Assembly (NCBI RefSeq): GCF_024320865.1
Contig: NZ_JANDBD010000002.1
Location: forward strand, 62,001-126,000
Length of the DNA stretch: 64,000 nucleotides
Reading direction: 5' to 3'
Source of the DNA: Mycolicibacterium arenosum
GTDB taxonomy: Bacteria > Actinomycetota > Actinomycetes > Mycobacteriales > Mycobacteriaceae
Position numbers and translations under genes: made by a program. Positions within the stretch are counted from its first letter, which is position 1. Each line of letters begins with the position of its first letter. Shown here in pieces: positions 43,368-52,492 of this stretch. The notes under the pieces are model-generated. The model was given only the letters and a program-made list of their open reading frames with translations. It made no database searches and was not told the origin of the DNA.

Positions 43368-45530
43368 CTACACCTTGGTGAGATCGGTCTTCATCAGCAT
43401 GACGTTGTACTCGGACCAGATCGACAGGTTCCAGTACAGGTCGCTGCCGGTGCCCATCGTCGACGGTGACCACGGGTGCATCATCGGCGCGTAGATGCCG
43501 CCCTGCTGTTGGCTCATAAGCACTTTCGCGGACGACCAGGTGCCCTGCGGGGTATCGGACGTGCGCATGACGATGTTGTTGAACTGGTCGCCGTACAGCG
43601 TCACGTACTTGTTCAGCTGCTTGTTGTACTGCACCGAGAGCTCGCTGACCTGAACGCCGGGGTTCACCGCGCCGCACGCGCCCTGCTCGCTGGCGCCGAA
43701 CACCGCGGTCGCCTTCGCGGGTTGATTCCGGTACCAGCCCGCCTTGGTGGCGCCGATGCCGAACCAGCCGCCCGCGCTGCCCTTGCTGTAGTAGTCGTAC
43801 TTCGTCACGTCGAGGATGTCCTTCTCGGCGACGCGCGAGAGGTACGCCGCGCCCTGGCGGCCGTTCGGCGTGCCGTAGGAGTAGACGTAGCCGTCACCGG
43901 GGCGCACCAGCGCCGCCTGCTGGAAGTTGGCGTTGCCGCTCCACGGGTCGTTCATCCGAATGGACTGCGGTGCGATCTTCCAGTTCTCGCCGTTGTCGAT
44001 CGAGTAGGCGATGCCCGAGTAGTTGGTGGTCCACTGGCCGGCGGCGCCCCACTGCCGCACCGACATGAAGCTGAGGTACTGGGTCATCCCGCCGATGGCC
44101 TTGGGGTCGGTCGAGGGCAGCGCGATGCCCGCAGTCGGGATGAGGGTGATGCCCGGCGCGAGTCCCGGCGGGAGCGCCTCGGGGTTGATGATGCGCCGCG
44201 CGTACTGCTCGTACGGCCTGCCGTTGGGCACGTCCCACAGCGGCATACCGCCGAACCAGTTGCCGTTGCCGAACTCGCCGTCCGGCACGTCCATGCCGTC
44301 CGCGAGGTACGTATCGGCACTGCGCATCAGCACGTTGAAGCGCCAGTCCTCGCCCGGCACGCTGCGCAGTCCGAAGGTGTCGCCGAAGGCGATCAGCACC
44401 TGATGCTCGTTGTACGGGGTGGCCGGGTCGTCGGCGATCCCGTTGTCCCACATGGTGCCCACGTCGGTACCGGAGACGCCGAAGCGGGTCAGGGTGTCGG
44501 CGATCAACGGGTTGATCTGGCCGTTCGCGCCGAGCACCTGGTAGCCGCCGGTGACCCAGTTGACGAAGCTCGTCGACGGGCTCAGTTGCGCCCCGGCCAG
44601 CGGGAAACCCGGCACGTTCGCGACTGCCCTGGCGGCGGCCATTGCCAGGCTGGTCTGCTGTGTCGCGACGGTCGACGTGGTCGACTGGCCGGTGACGGCG
44701 TTGACGAAGTCCTCGATCTCGCGCCGCGCGTACGCCAGCAGCGTCCACGCCATCGGCTGCCCGGCCGGGGCGGCGGGGCCGCTGCCCACGAGCGGGCCGA
44801 GGATCGAGTTCACCACCCCGGACACGAAGTTCGTGACGATGGAGAACGGGTTGGGCGCCGCGGCGGGTGCCACCGCGGCGGCGGTTCGCGTGGTGGCCGT
44901 GGTGGTCGCCGCGGACACCTGCGTGGACAGCGCCGCGACGGGCGCGGCCTCCGCTTCGGGCGCCCCTGCGGTGGAAGTCGTTGCGGCGGAGAAGGTCTCG
45001 CCGGCCTTCGGTGTCGTGGGCTCCGGGTCGGACGTCGTCTCGACAGCGGCCGTCTGGGTGGTCTTCGCGGTGTCGGCGACGGCCGTCGACTTCTTGGAGG
45101 ACTTCGGCTTCGTGGTCGAGGTATCTTCGGACGGGGCTGCGGTCTCGTCGTCCGGCGTGGCGGTGTCGGGCTCGATCTCGGGTTCGATTTCCGCGGGCAC
45201 GGTCGGCGCGGTGGTCGCAGACCCGGTGTTGGTCTGGGCGCTCACGACACCGGCCGGCGTCGTCGTCGCACCCTCCTGCGATGTCTGCCCCGCGCTGCCG
45301 GAGGACCCCTCGGTCGGAGTGTCGACGGCGGTGCCGGTGGCCGGGGTGGTCTGCTCGCCGCCGGTCTGCGGGCCGCTCGACTCGGCGGACGGGCCGGCCG
45401 TCGAGGTGCTCGACGACGAGGTGTCGGTGTCGTCGGCGGCGGCGATCCCGTGTCCGGTGAAGACGGCGGTGCCGACTCCCAGTGCGACGGCTAGCCGGCC
45501 GACACGGCCGATGTAGGCGGAGGCTGGCAT
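43368..45530 (-). CDS. Large secreted DUF4185-type protein with low-complexity N-terminus
   Basis: The 720-residue protein has a signal peptide (about 1-33, cleaved near GIAAADD), a long Ser/Thr/Ala/Val-rich low-complexity region (about 34-215) and a C-terminal DUF4185-like domain (about 330-718) with GTMWDNGIADDPATPYN, HQVLIAFGDTFG and MHPWSPSTMGTGSDLYWNLS. The domain looks like a beta-propeller or glycoside-hydrolase-type fold. A PE-type N-terminus is absent. Probably cell-wall associated; no function is known to me. Confidence 0.82.
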   Translation of the reverse strand: MPASAYIGRVGRLAVALGVGTAVFTGHGIAAADDTDTSSSSTSTAGPSAESSGPQTGGEQTTPATGTAVDTPTEGSSGSAGQTSQEGATTTPAGVVSAQTNTGSATTAPTVPAEIEPEIEPDTATPDDETAAPSEDTSTTKPKSSKKSTAVADTAKTTQTAAVETTSDPEPTTPKAGETFSAATTSTAGAPEAEAAPVAALSTQVSAATTTATTRTAAAVAPAAAPNPFSIVTNFVSGVVNSILGPLVGSGPAAPAGQPMAWTLLAYARREIEDFVNAVTGQSTTSTVATQQTSLAMAAARAVANVPGFPLAGAQLSPSTSFVNWVTGGYQVLGANGQINPLIADTLTRFGVSGTDVGTMWDNGIADDPATPYNEHQVLIAFGDTFGLRSVPGEDWRFNVLMRSADTYLADGMDVPDGEFGNGNWFGGMPLWDVPNGRPYEQYARRIINPEALPPGLAPGITLIPTAGIALPSTDPKAIGGMTQYLSFMSVRQWGAAGQWTTNYSGIAYSIDNGENWKIAPQSIRMNDPWSGNANFQQAALVRPGDGYVYSYGTPNGRQGAAYLSRVAEKDILDVTKYDYYSKGSAGGWFGIGATKAGWYRNQPAKATAVFGASEQGACGAVNPGVQVSELSVQYNKQLNKYVTLYGDQFNNIVMRTSDTPQGTWSSAKVLMSQQQGGIYAPMMHPWSPSTMGTGSDLYWNLSIWSEYNVMLMKTDLTKV

Positions 45531-45647
45531 GGTGTCCCCTCGGTCAAATGCACGTGCGTTCCTCCCCCGTCAATAAGTGATTAGACCCCATTCGTTACAC
45601 GGGCACGAGCAAACTCGCGAAATGCCCCAACTTTCACACCCGTTTCT

Positions 45648-46007
45648 TCAGTCGAGCGTGCGCAGGGCGTCCTCGTAGAGGCCGAAGGCCTCGGCCAACC
45701 CGTCGCCGACCCAGGCTTCGACGATTCCGACCTTGTCGGCCACCAGCTGCACCTGCATCACCCACTGCTCGAAATCGGGTTCGGCCCGCAGCGCGGCGAC
45801 CTGAGCCTTCGATCCCTGAACGAGGATGAAGCCGCCCAGCTCGGCGCTCTGCGGCTTGAGGATCGCGGTGTCGAACCGCTCGATGCGCCCATCGCGGACC
45901 AGCCCGTCGAGATATCCCGTGAGGGTGTTCTTGAGAAGGTCGAGCGCCTGCCGTTCGCGTCCGCGGGTCGGAATGCCCCACGCCACCCAGAAGCCTGTCT
46001 CGGCCAC
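45648..46007 (-). CDS. Small conserved protein with ferredoxin-like (DUF3303/YCII-like) pattern
   Basis: The 119-residue protein has alternating strands and helices (GFWVAWGIPTRGRERQALDLL, GFILVQGSKAQVAALRAEPDFEQWV) that fit a dimeric alpha/beta ferredoxin-like fold. I cannot name a function. The start is GTG 46007, with GAGGAGG 5-11 nt upstream; an in-frame ATG at 46172 would run across the divergent small gene. It lies 53 bp from that divergent gene. Confidence 0.68.
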   Translation of the reverse strand: MAETGFWVAWGIPTRGRERQALDLLKNTLTGYLDGLVRDGRIERFDTAILKPQSAELGGFILVQGSKAQVAALRAEPDFEQWVMQVQLVADKVGIVEAWVGDGLAEAFGLYEDALRTLD

Positions 46008-46060
46008 GCGTCCTCCTCGGATCGATTGTTGAGAATCTACGACTATCCTCCAGTGTCGAG

Positions 46061-46306
46061 ATGAGCCGCGGGACCCATGAGGTGTGCACGTGTGGGCACC
46101 GCTATCCCGAGCACTCGCTTTTCGGCACGTGCTACGGGTGTCTCGACTGTCCCGACGTCGAGGAGCGCCCACCGGGCGACCAGGACTTCTTCGACGACCA
46201 CCCCTACCGGCGGTGCGGCTGCGCCGGGTTCGACGGAGCGGATGACATCGAGGGTGCCGACCAACCGGGGGAGGTCGGCCCGTTTAGCCGCCCCGATTCG
46301 GGGTGA
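46061..46306 (+). CDS. Small cysteine-rich (zinc-ribbon-like) protein
   Basis: The 81-residue protein has clustered metal ligands: Cys9, Cys11 and His13, then His18, then Cys24, Cys27 and Cys30 (CYGCLDC), and Cys52 and Cys54 (RCGCAG), followed by an acidic tail. This is a zinc-binding pattern, but I do not recognise the family. It is divergent from the 45648-46007 gene, and a 51-codon gene follows 11 bp later on the same strand. Confidence 0.6.
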   Translation: MSRGTHEVCTCGHRYPEHSLFGTCYGCLDCPDVEERPPGDQDFFDDHPYRRCGCAGFDGADDIEGADQPGEVGPFSRPDSG

Positions 46307-46317
46307 CTCCACCCGAC

Positions 46318-46473
46318 ATGGAACGGACCGACGACCCATCGCCCATCCCGACGGACGCCACCGAGGCGACCGACGAACAGCGGGAGTGGCAGGACGAGTT
46401 GGACCACCGGGGCGAGGACCCGGATGCGCCGGGTCTCCAGCAGGACCGGCACCAGATCGCCGACGAGACCTAA
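46318..46473 (+). CDS. Small acidic protein (51 aa)
   Basis: A 51-codon frame starting at ATG 46318 encodes a very acidic, hydrophilic protein (DDPSPIPTDATEATDE, REWQDELDHRGEDPDAPG). Third codon positions are almost all G or C, which supports coding. It lies 11 bp after the cysteine-rich gene, so the two may be co-transcribed; the stop overlaps the end of the convergent TetR gene. No function known; no clear ribosome binding site. Confidence 0.5.
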   Translation: MERTDDPSPIPTDATEATDEQREWQDELDHRGEDPDAPGLQQDRHQIADET

Positions 46474-47111
46474 CCGGCTGACGTCGACGCAATGGCCCCG
46501 ACGCCGCGGGCCAGGCTCGGATAAAGGATCGCCGGTCCGAGCCAGCGTGCGACGAACCGGCGCAGCGCGGCGCCGTCGCGAGGCGGATCGCCGGGGTCGA
46601 TCAGTAGCGAGTGCAGGGTGCGCAGCGCGAGTTCGCCGAGTTCGTCGATGGCGTCGTCGTCGTATCCATGCGCTTCCCAGTCGACGTCGAAGCGGTGCAG
46701 GATCGAACGCTGAAACGCCATCGCGGTGTCCCCGGTGAGCGAGACCATGGACCCGCCCTCCTGTCGTCGCGTGATCAGGTTCTCGAATTGCCGGTTGCCC
46801 ACCAGCTCCTCGGCCGCGTAGCTGACGCTCTCCACCACGGCGGCGACGGGATCGGTGAGTCCGCTGACGTGCTTCTCCAACCGGCTGATGAACCCGTCGG
46901 CCGAGCGCATGGCGCTGGCGATGAGGAGCGCATCGGTGCCGGGGAAGTAGCGGTAGACGGTCTGGCGGGTCACGCCGAGGGCTCGGGCGACGTCGGCGAT
47001 CCGCATCGACGCGCCGTCCGCGGCGATGATCGCGTCGACGGCGTCGAGAATCCGCTCGATGGCCTCCTCGTCCGACGTGGGCGCGTTGCCGGACCAGCCG
47101 TGGCTACGCAC
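46470..47111 (-). CDS. TetR-family transcriptional regulator
   Basis: The 213-residue protein has an N-terminal TetR helix-turn-helix (SMRIADVARALGVTRQTVYRYFP, about residues 34-56) and a helical C-terminus. The GTG at 47111 overlaps the stop of the P450 gene by 8 bp, so the two are one transcript. It probably regulates that P450; a 9-bp inverted repeat 100 bp upstream of the P450 start is a candidate target. Confidence 0.87.
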   Translation of the reverse strand: MRSHGWSGNAPTSDEEAIERILDAVDAIIAADGASMRIADVARALGVTRQTVYRYFPGTDALLIASAMRSADGFISRLEKHVSGLTDPVAAVVESVSYAAEELVGNRQFENLITRRQEGGSMVSLTGDTAMAFQRSILHRFDVDWEAHGYDDDAIDELGELALRTLHSLLIDPGDPPRDGAALRRFVARWLGPAILYPSLARGVGAIASTSAG

Positions 47112-48345
47112 GGGCGACGACGTCGAACTCGATCGGCAGTGACTCGGGTCCGGTCATGCCGAGCATCGGCTTCCACCTCGTCGCCGCGGTGCGCCGAGGG
47201 TTGAGGAGCCGGGTGGCGAGAATGCGCAACGCCTCGGCGAGTTCGAGGCGGGCCAGATTCGCGCCGAGGCAGTAGTGCACGCCGCCGCCGAAGGTGAGGA
47301 TGGCCGGCGCGCCCTGTCGGGACACGTCGAAGCGGTCGGCGTCGTCGTAGACCGCAGGGTCGCGATTCGCCGCGTAGGTGTTCACCATGATGAAAGTCCC
47401 TGCGGGGAAGAGGTATCCGTTGAAGTCGGCGTCCTCGGTCACCCAGCGCGGGGTACCGCAGACGGCGGGCGAGTGGCGCATGCTCTCCTCGACGGCGCGC
47501 ATGGCGAACTCCGGGTTGTCGCGCAGGACGGCCCACTGATCGGGGTGATCGCACAGCACCTGAACCGATGCGGCGAGCTGATTGCGCGTGGTGTCGGTGC
47601 CCGCCATCAGCAGGCTGGCCGCCAGGGTGCGCAGTTCGTCCTGGCTCAGCCGGTCGCCGTCGTCCTCGGCGCGGATGAGTTCGGAGATCAGATCGTCGGT
47701 CAGAGCGCCGCGCCTGCGATCGATCATCTCGTCGACGTAGGCGTCCAGTTCGCCCCACGCCCGCAGCACCGTCGGCGTCTCCGTCTCCAGGTCGGTACCG
47801 AAGCTGAAGGCCTTGAACACGTCAGCCGTCCAGTCGGAGAACAGTTTCCAGTCCTCGCTGGGGGCGCCGAGCAGCGCGCAGATGATCGGAATCGGGTAGT
47901 GCTTGGCGATGTCCTCGACGATGTCGCAGCGTCCCGCGTCGGCCACCGAGTCGATGAGCCCGTTCACGACGGTGTCGATGGTGTCGTGCAGACGTGTCGT
48001 CGCGCGCGGCGTGAACGCCTTCGACACCAGCTTGCGCAGACGGACGTGCTCGTCGCCCTCGATGCAGAGCAGCGTGGCCATGACCTTGTCGTAGAGCGGG
48101 CCCGACGTGACGCCCTGCGCCATCAGGCTGATCCCCGGCGGGGTGGTGAAGCGGGGATCGCGCATGATCGCGCGGGCGTACTCGTAGGACAGGATCTCGG
48201 GTCCCGCCGGGCCGATCCCGATGGGTGCGACCCGCTGCGCCTCGCGGATGTGGGCCCACGCCTGCGCGGGTTCGGCGTCGATGTCGTAGCCCAGCATCGG
48301 CAGGCCCGCGTCGAACACGCTCTTCGCCGTCGTGGTCGTGGGCAT
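47104..48345 (-). CDS. Cytochrome P450 of unassigned family
   Basis: The 413-residue P450 has I-helix AGTDTT (248-253), ExxR (Glu287-Arg290) and haem loop FGGGVHYCLG (352-361) with Cys359. It is complete and should be active. Its family and substrate are not recognisable from memory. It is co-transcribed with a TetR regulator and has no ferredoxin gene beside it. Its central region resembles the mini-protein at 40572-40889. Confidence 0.88.
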   Translation of the reverse strand: MPTTTTAKSVFDAGLPMLGYDIDAEPAQAWAHIREAQRVAPIGIGPAGPEILSYEYARAIMRDPRFTTPPGISLMAQGVTSGPLYDKVMATLLCIEGDEHVRLRKLVSKAFTPRATTRLHDTIDTVVNGLIDSVADAGRCDIVEDIAKHYPIPIICALLGAPSEDWKLFSDWTADVFKAFSFGTDLETETPTVLRAWGELDAYVDEMIDRRRGALTDDLISELIRAEDDGDRLSQDELRTLAASLLMAGTDTTRNQLAASVQVLCDHPDQWAVLRDNPEFAMRAVEESMRHSPAVCGTPRWVTEDADFNGYLFPAGTFIMVNTYAANRDPAVYDDADRFDVSRQGAPAILTFGGGVHYCLGANLARLELAEALRILATRLLNPRRTAATRWKPMLGMTGPESLPIEFDVVARA

Positions 48346-48444
48346 CGCGGTCTCCTCGGCGAGACGGATCGGGCTGATGTGTCCCGTGTGGTCGATCCGA
48401 CGCTACGACGAACGCGCCATCGGCGGGGCGTTTTCGTCCGCTTC

Positions 48445-48472
48445 GCCATACGTTTCTCGATTTACGTATGGC
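48445..48472. promoter_or_regulatory. 9-bp inverted repeat upstream of the P450-TetR pair
   Basis: GCCATACGT (48445-48453) and its exact complement (48464-48472) flank 10 nt. It lies 100-127 bp upstream of the P450 start, in the 143-bp gap to the GH13 gene. A TetR-type operator is my first guess; it could also be a terminator after the GH13 gene. Confidence 0.5.
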
Positions 48473-48488
48473 CACTCGGGGTGTCGAG

Positions 48489-50771
48489 TCAGTCCGTCGG
48501 CTCCGGCGTACTGACCGGCGCTTCGACCAGCAGTGACATGCCGTGGTGGGCCGGCATCTCGACCGAGAAGCTGAACAGGTCGTCGACCGTCGCCATCTGG
48601 TGGCCGCTGAACATGTCCGACACGGTGGCTCCGGGCGGCAACTCCTTGGACCGCACCGTGCCCGCGATGTCCTCGTTGGCGAAGTTGAGCACCGTGAGCT
48701 GGTACTGCCCCTCGTCTTCGAGTTCGTGGACCAGCACCAGCATGCCGCGATGTGACACCTCGGGGATGTCGATCTGCTTGCTGGTCGCGATCCCGTAGTG
48801 CGAGCGCACCTTCAGGATCGCCTGCAGCTGACGCAGGAAGCTGGTGTCGTCCGCCAACTGCTCCGGTATCGAGCCGTACAGGCTTCTGCCCCTGGGCATT
48901 CCGGCCGATGACTGCTTCGCGTTCGGGTTGACGCCCATCAGGTCGTGCGCAGCCCGGTGAATCCATCTCGTGTCGCCGCCGCGCATCAGCTCGGAGACCT
49001 CAGACGCCGGCAGCGTGAGCATGCCGCACAGATCCCAGCCCGACAACGCGAACACGCCCGGTTGCAGCGCGTTGAACATCGCCAGCAGCAGGTGCGCCCG
49101 CCGAATGCGGTCGATGTCGTCGATCGTGTCGAGATCGGTGATTCCCAGGGCGGCCGCGATCACGGTGGCGGTGGTCGACGCGATGCCGTTGGTGGTGAAA
49201 GTCAGGTTGTACGGGGCGTTCTCACCGGTCAGCTTCTCCGTCAGATCCGCCCGGATGGTGTCACCGAGGGCCTCACCGGTGATCTCCTCGCCCTTGTAGG
49301 TGAAGACGTCGTCGCGGTGTCCGGTGGACCAGTGCACCAACTCGTAGGTGAGCTCGTCGTGGTTCTGCAACGCGTGTACCAGGGAGGCCGGGTCGACACC
49401 GGATTCCAGTGTGGTGCGCAACGTGAGCCGCAGGAACTCGGTGTCGGCGGTGGCCAACGCGTGCTGGTAAGCGGGTCGATTGATGAAGTCGTACGACAGG
49501 TCGGCGCCGGCTTCCCCGATCTCCCGGATATCGTCGATCGTGAGGTTGAGCTCCTGGAACGTGAAGCCGCCCACCTTGCGGACCATGCTGGCGATGAGGT
49601 GATTGGCCGCTTCCGACAGCGGGTGCCCTTCGGACCACCCCGCGCTGTCCTCGGCCGCGGTCTTCTCCGCACCTAGGAAACCGTTGGCGTCGAGGCGCAG
49701 CCCGCCGGTGCCGAGGTCGGTGAGCGAGTGCAGCGCGTCGCCCATCACCAGCCGCATCCCCGCGAACGTCGGGTCGAGCCAGTTGATCGACGGCTGACCG
49801 TCCTTGAAGTAGTGAAGATAGACCCAGCGGCGCTCGACGCCGTCGATCCCGACGACCGGTCGCGTGACGCTCCAGTTGGTCTCCTTGATCCCTTCCGCGT
49901 AGAAGATCACGCGTTGCAGTCGGCCGATGATGTAGCCGGCCTTGTCGAGCCACTCCTCGGTCGCGGGATCGATGTTGACGGAGTCCGCGCCGGGAGGCAC
50001 GTCGGGCAGGTACTCCCAGTCGCGGGGGTCGATGTCGACCATGTGGTAGATGCCGGGGTAGTCGGCGTACTTCATCTCGGCGAGCCGGAAATCAGCGCCC
50101 TTACCGGTGTGACCGGGGACGATGTCGTCGATGATCGTGCCGCCGTACCAGTTGGCGGTGCCGCACATCGTGCGGAATTCGTCCTCGGTGCCGAACGCCG
50201 GATCGATCTGGGTGCTGATGCGGTCGAAGTGGCCGTCGACGCTCGGTGTGAGCTCCCAGCCGGAGATGCCGCCGGCACGCTTCACCGGTCCCGTGTGGAT
50301 GCCCTCGATGCCGATTTCGGCGAACGCCTTCCACAGGTTCTCGTCGGCCATCGACTTGAGGAACGACTCGTCGGGCCGGGTGATCAGCGAGAGCGGATAG
50401 GCGGTGAACCACACCGATGCGGTCTCGACGGCGTGCCGGGGGCTCGGCGTGGCGTACGGGTTCTGCCACATCGAGCCCTGACCGGAGAACTGCTGGCTGA
50501 TCTCGTTGGCGTCGGCGAGCATCGACTGGCTGAGCAGCCACGACACGTACGCGGGGTTGTCACCGGCGGGCTCGCCGTCCTGGGCCAGCGAGCGACGGGT
50601 GAAGGGCGCGCGGACCCGCGGCCGGTAGCGCAGGGCGCGCGGCCGCGCGGGGTGCAGGTGTTCGTCGAACGTGATCTCGGTCGGCTCGTTGCCCTGGTCT
50701 TCGGGGTCCGACTCTGCGGCCTGGGACAAGGTTCCACCTTCGGGATGTCGTTCGTTCAGGAGTGCGTCCAT
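48489..50771 (-). CDS. GH13 family glucosidase/trehalose-synthase-like enzyme
   Basis: The 760-residue protein has the GH13 catalytic set: region I DIVPGHTG (216-223), nucleophile Asp361 in GLRLDANGF, acid/base Glu407 in FQELN, and Asp472 in QNHDE. A disordered, basic N-terminus of about 65 residues precedes the barrel; a beta-sandwich ends the protein. It differs from standard TreS in its N-terminal part, so substrate and product are uncertain; interconversion of maltose and trehalose is one option. The ATG at 50771 is the first start of the frame, and the gene is divergent from a small exported protein gene. Confidence 0.78.
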   Translation of the reverse strand: MDALLNERHPEGGTLSQAAESDPEDQGNEPTEITFDEHLHPARPRALRYRPRVRAPFTRRSLAQDGEPAGDNPAYVSWLLSQSMLADANEISQQFSGQGSMWQNPYATPSPRHAVETASVWFTAYPLSLITRPDESFLKSMADENLWKAFAEIGIEGIHTGPVKRAGGISGWELTPSVDGHFDRISTQIDPAFGTEDEFRTMCGTANWYGGTIIDDIVPGHTGKGADFRLAEMKYADYPGIYHMVDIDPRDWEYLPDVPPGADSVNIDPATEEWLDKAGYIIGRLQRVIFYAEGIKETNWSVTRPVVGIDGVERRWVYLHYFKDGQPSINWLDPTFAGMRLVMGDALHSLTDLGTGGLRLDANGFLGAEKTAAEDSAGWSEGHPLSEAANHLIASMVRKVGGFTFQELNLTIDDIREIGEAGADLSYDFINRPAYQHALATADTEFLRLTLRTTLESGVDPASLVHALQNHDELTYELVHWSTGHRDDVFTYKGEEITGEALGDTIRADLTEKLTGENAPYNLTFTTNGIASTTATVIAAALGITDLDTIDDIDRIRRAHLLLAMFNALQPGVFALSGWDLCGMLTLPASEVSELMRGGDTRWIHRAAHDLMGVNPNAKQSSAGMPRGRSLYGSIPEQLADDTSFLRQLQAILKVRSHYGIATSKQIDIPEVSHRGMLVLVHELEDEGQYQLTVLNFANEDIAGTVRSKELPPGATVSDMFSGHQMATVDDLFSFSVEMPAHHGMSLLVEAPVSTPEPTD

Positions 50772-50980
50772 CGCAGTATTGCCTCACTGCGGACGAGTTG
50801 AAACGGCGTGCTGGTGGGCGGCCCTGCCCTGACTGTCCCCCGATCGGGGGAACCCTCATTCCACCAGGCTATCCGCCGGTCACCCGATACAGCGCGGCCC
50901 GCTGGCACGGCATTCTTATCTCATCACCGGAACACACCGGATGAAAACCTTAAAAGTCAAGTCGCACAAGGAGAAACACC

Positions 50981-51193
50981 ATGAACATCGTCACCCGCCG
51001 CATCGCCGCAGTCATCGCCCTGTCCGCCGCCCCGGCCCTGATCGCGATCGGCGCAGCCGCGACCAGCAGCGCGCAGACCACCGGAGCCACCAACCACGGC
51101 TCCAGCGCCAGCCACCCGGCCTTCCCGCACCAGACCAACGCCCCCCAGCCGGGCACCTCGGTGCATCACCACCACCAGAACCACCGCGGATAG
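50981..51193 (+). CDS. Small exported His-rich protein, copy 1
   Basis: The 70-residue protein has a signal peptide (about 1-31, RRIAAVIALSAAPALIAIGA) and a mature part of about 38 residues with eight to nine histidines, including VHHHHQNHRG at the end. This is a likely metal-binding tail (copper, zinc or nickel). ATG 50981 follows AAGGAG about 7 nt upstream. An identical protein is encoded at 52493-52705. I do not know a named family. Confidence 0.75.
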   Translation: MNIVTRRIAAVIALSAAPALIAIGAAATSSAQTTGATNHGSSASHPAFPHQTNAPQPGTSVHHHHQNHRG

Positions 51194-51205
51194 GTAGCCG
51201 CACTG

Positions 51206-51235
51206 AGCGCCCGGATGCGAAAGCGTCCGGGCGCT
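51206..51235 (+). terminator. Terminator hairpin of His-rich gene, copy 1
   Basis: AGCGCCCGGA (51206-51215) pairs with 51226-51235, and the stem extends inward to a GAAA tetraloop. It lies 13 bp after the stop of the His-rich gene and 10 bp from the end of the leftward HNH gene. Confidence 0.75.
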
Positions 51236-51245
51236 CGCTGCGTGG

Positions 51246-51652
51246 TCAGTAGGACTTTCCGTCGGCGTACCGCTGGCGACGGTACAGGCGTCCTTTCCCG
51301 CGGTTTTCGCCCTATAGGTCGGCAACTGGGAGTCGCAGTTCGGGCAGACCAAGCGGAGATTCTCTCGCCGATTGTTCGACGCATCGCCGTCGATGTGGTC
51401 GAGAACGAAAGAGAGAGGCGCGTCCAGCCAGGTGTTGGCCTGGCCGCAGATCGCGCAGCGCGCTGACTGGTCCTCGATGAGGTGCAGCCGAATGTAGTGG
51501 TCGCGCCGACCGTCGGTCCACACTGCTTGACCGGACTCCAGCCACAGCTGCGTGCGGGCGATGCGCTCGGACGTACGCTGGCACTTGTTGCTGCAATACG
51601 CCTGCTGGCTCTTCTTGGTGAGCGGTGAACCGCACCCCCGACACAGTTTCAT
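51246..51652 (-). pseudogene. HNH endonuclease gene with a 1-bp frameshift near its 3' end
   Basis: The frame from ATG 51652 encodes a paired-cysteine N-terminus (CRGCGSPL, CSNKCQ) and an HNH core (DHIDGDASNNRRENLRLVCPNC) very like the intact gene at 51895-52302. The reading frame then runs out of register: at the A4 run (51304-51307, read leftward) one base appears to be missing. In the third frame the sequence continues with YRRQRYADGKSY and stops at 51246, exactly as in the paralogue. The span is 407 bp against 408 bp in the paralogue. The HNH core is upstream of the break, so a longer, altered protein could still be made. Confidence 0.7.
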
Positions 51653-51784
51653 GTCGCGACGCTACGAGCGGAGTCCGACAACCTACGGTTGTCGAATCGT
51701 GGAGCCTCCGGTGGGCGGTATCCGGGGGCTGGTTTCGCTCCGTCGTCAAGGCCGTAGAATCACCGCGGGTTCACTAAAGCCCAC

Positions 51785-51859
51785 GCCGCGTTAGCTCAGT
51801 CGGCAGAGCGCCACACTTGTAATGTGGATGCGGGAGTTCGATTCTCCCACGCGGCTCCA
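51785..51859 (+). tRNA. tRNA-Thr (anticodon UGU)
   Basis: The sequence folds into a cloverleaf: acceptor stem GCCGCGT (51785-51791) with ACGCGGC (51849-51855), anticodon stem CCACA/TGTGG around loop CTTGTAA with anticodon TGT (51818-51820), and T-loop TTCGATT. T at 51856 is the discriminator base and CCA (51857-51859) is encoded. It lies between two divergently oriented HNH genes. Confidence 0.95.
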
Positions 51860-51894
51860 CGGACTTTGTCGGTCCTCGTCTCTAGCGTCGATTC

Positions 51895-52302
51895 ATGACG
51901 ATGAACTGTCTGGGTTGCGGCGTCGAGTTCTCCCGTCGTTGGCAAAAGGTGTACTGCACCAACGCTTGTCAACAGGCTCATCAACGCCGGCGCCTACTGG
52001 AAGCCTGGTTGGTGACCGGAAAGTGCGGCGCCATCTCGCAGAAGGGCAACTACATCAGGGAGTACCTCCACGAACAGCAGGGCGGCTGTTGCCTGATCTG
52101 CGGCGCCGGCGACACGTGGAACGGTGCGCCGCTGGGCATGATCATCGATCACATCAACGGCGACGCGACTGATAATCGTCGCGAGAACCTGCGTCTTCTG
52201 TGTCCCAACTGCGATAGCCAGTTGCCGACGTATAAGTCGAGGAACCGCGGCAACGGCCGGCACTTCCGCCGACAGCGGTACGCCGACGGGAAGTCCTACT
52301 AG
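51895..52302 (+). CDS. HNH endonuclease
   Basis: The 135-residue protein has an N-terminal zinc-binding set (Cys5, Cys8, Cys21, Cys25), then CCLIC (65-69), and the HNH core: Asp85-His86 in IDHINGDATDN, Asn98 in RRENLRLL and Cys103/Cys106 in CPNC. The C-terminus is basic (RNRGNGRHFRRQRYADGKSY). It is a complete paralogue of the frameshifted gene at 51246-51652. The start ATG 51895 lies 35 bp after the tRNA; a second ATG at 51901 is possible. No integrase, terminase or restriction partner is nearby. Confidence 0.83.
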   Translation: MTMNCLGCGVEFSRRWQKVYCTNACQQAHQRRRLLEAWLVTGKCGAISQKGNYIREYLHEQQGGCCLICGAGDTWNGAPLGMIIDHINGDATDNRRENLRLLCPNCDSQLPTYKSRNRGNGRHFRRQRYADGKSY

Positions 52303-52492
52303 CACTCACCGCAGCGAGAACCCCCGTCCACGAGAGCACCCTGCGTTCCCCCGATCAGTGGACACTGACGTTCCACCGACGCATCCGCCGGTCACCCGAT
52401 ACAGCGCGGCCCGCTGGCACGGCATTCTTATCTCATCACCGGAACACACCGGATGAAAACCTTAAAAGTCAAGTCGCACAAGGAGAAACACC

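Larger units (their letters stand above)
50871..51235. repeat. 365-bp direct repeat, copy 1
   Basis: This stretch is repeated at 52383-52747, exactly 1512 bp away. Read side by side I find one difference (A at 51010 versus C at 52522, silent). It carries a complete unit: about 110 bp of upstream sequence, a 70-codon gene and its terminator hairpin. The near-identity implies recent duplication or ongoing gene conversion. Confidence 0.93.

Noticed and set aside
50957..51652. A 231-residue HNH protein read through the His-rich gene region
   Set aside because: The C-terminal 100 residues are antisense to the duplicated exported-protein gene; the paralogue shows that the true frame ended at 51246 before a 1-bp loss.
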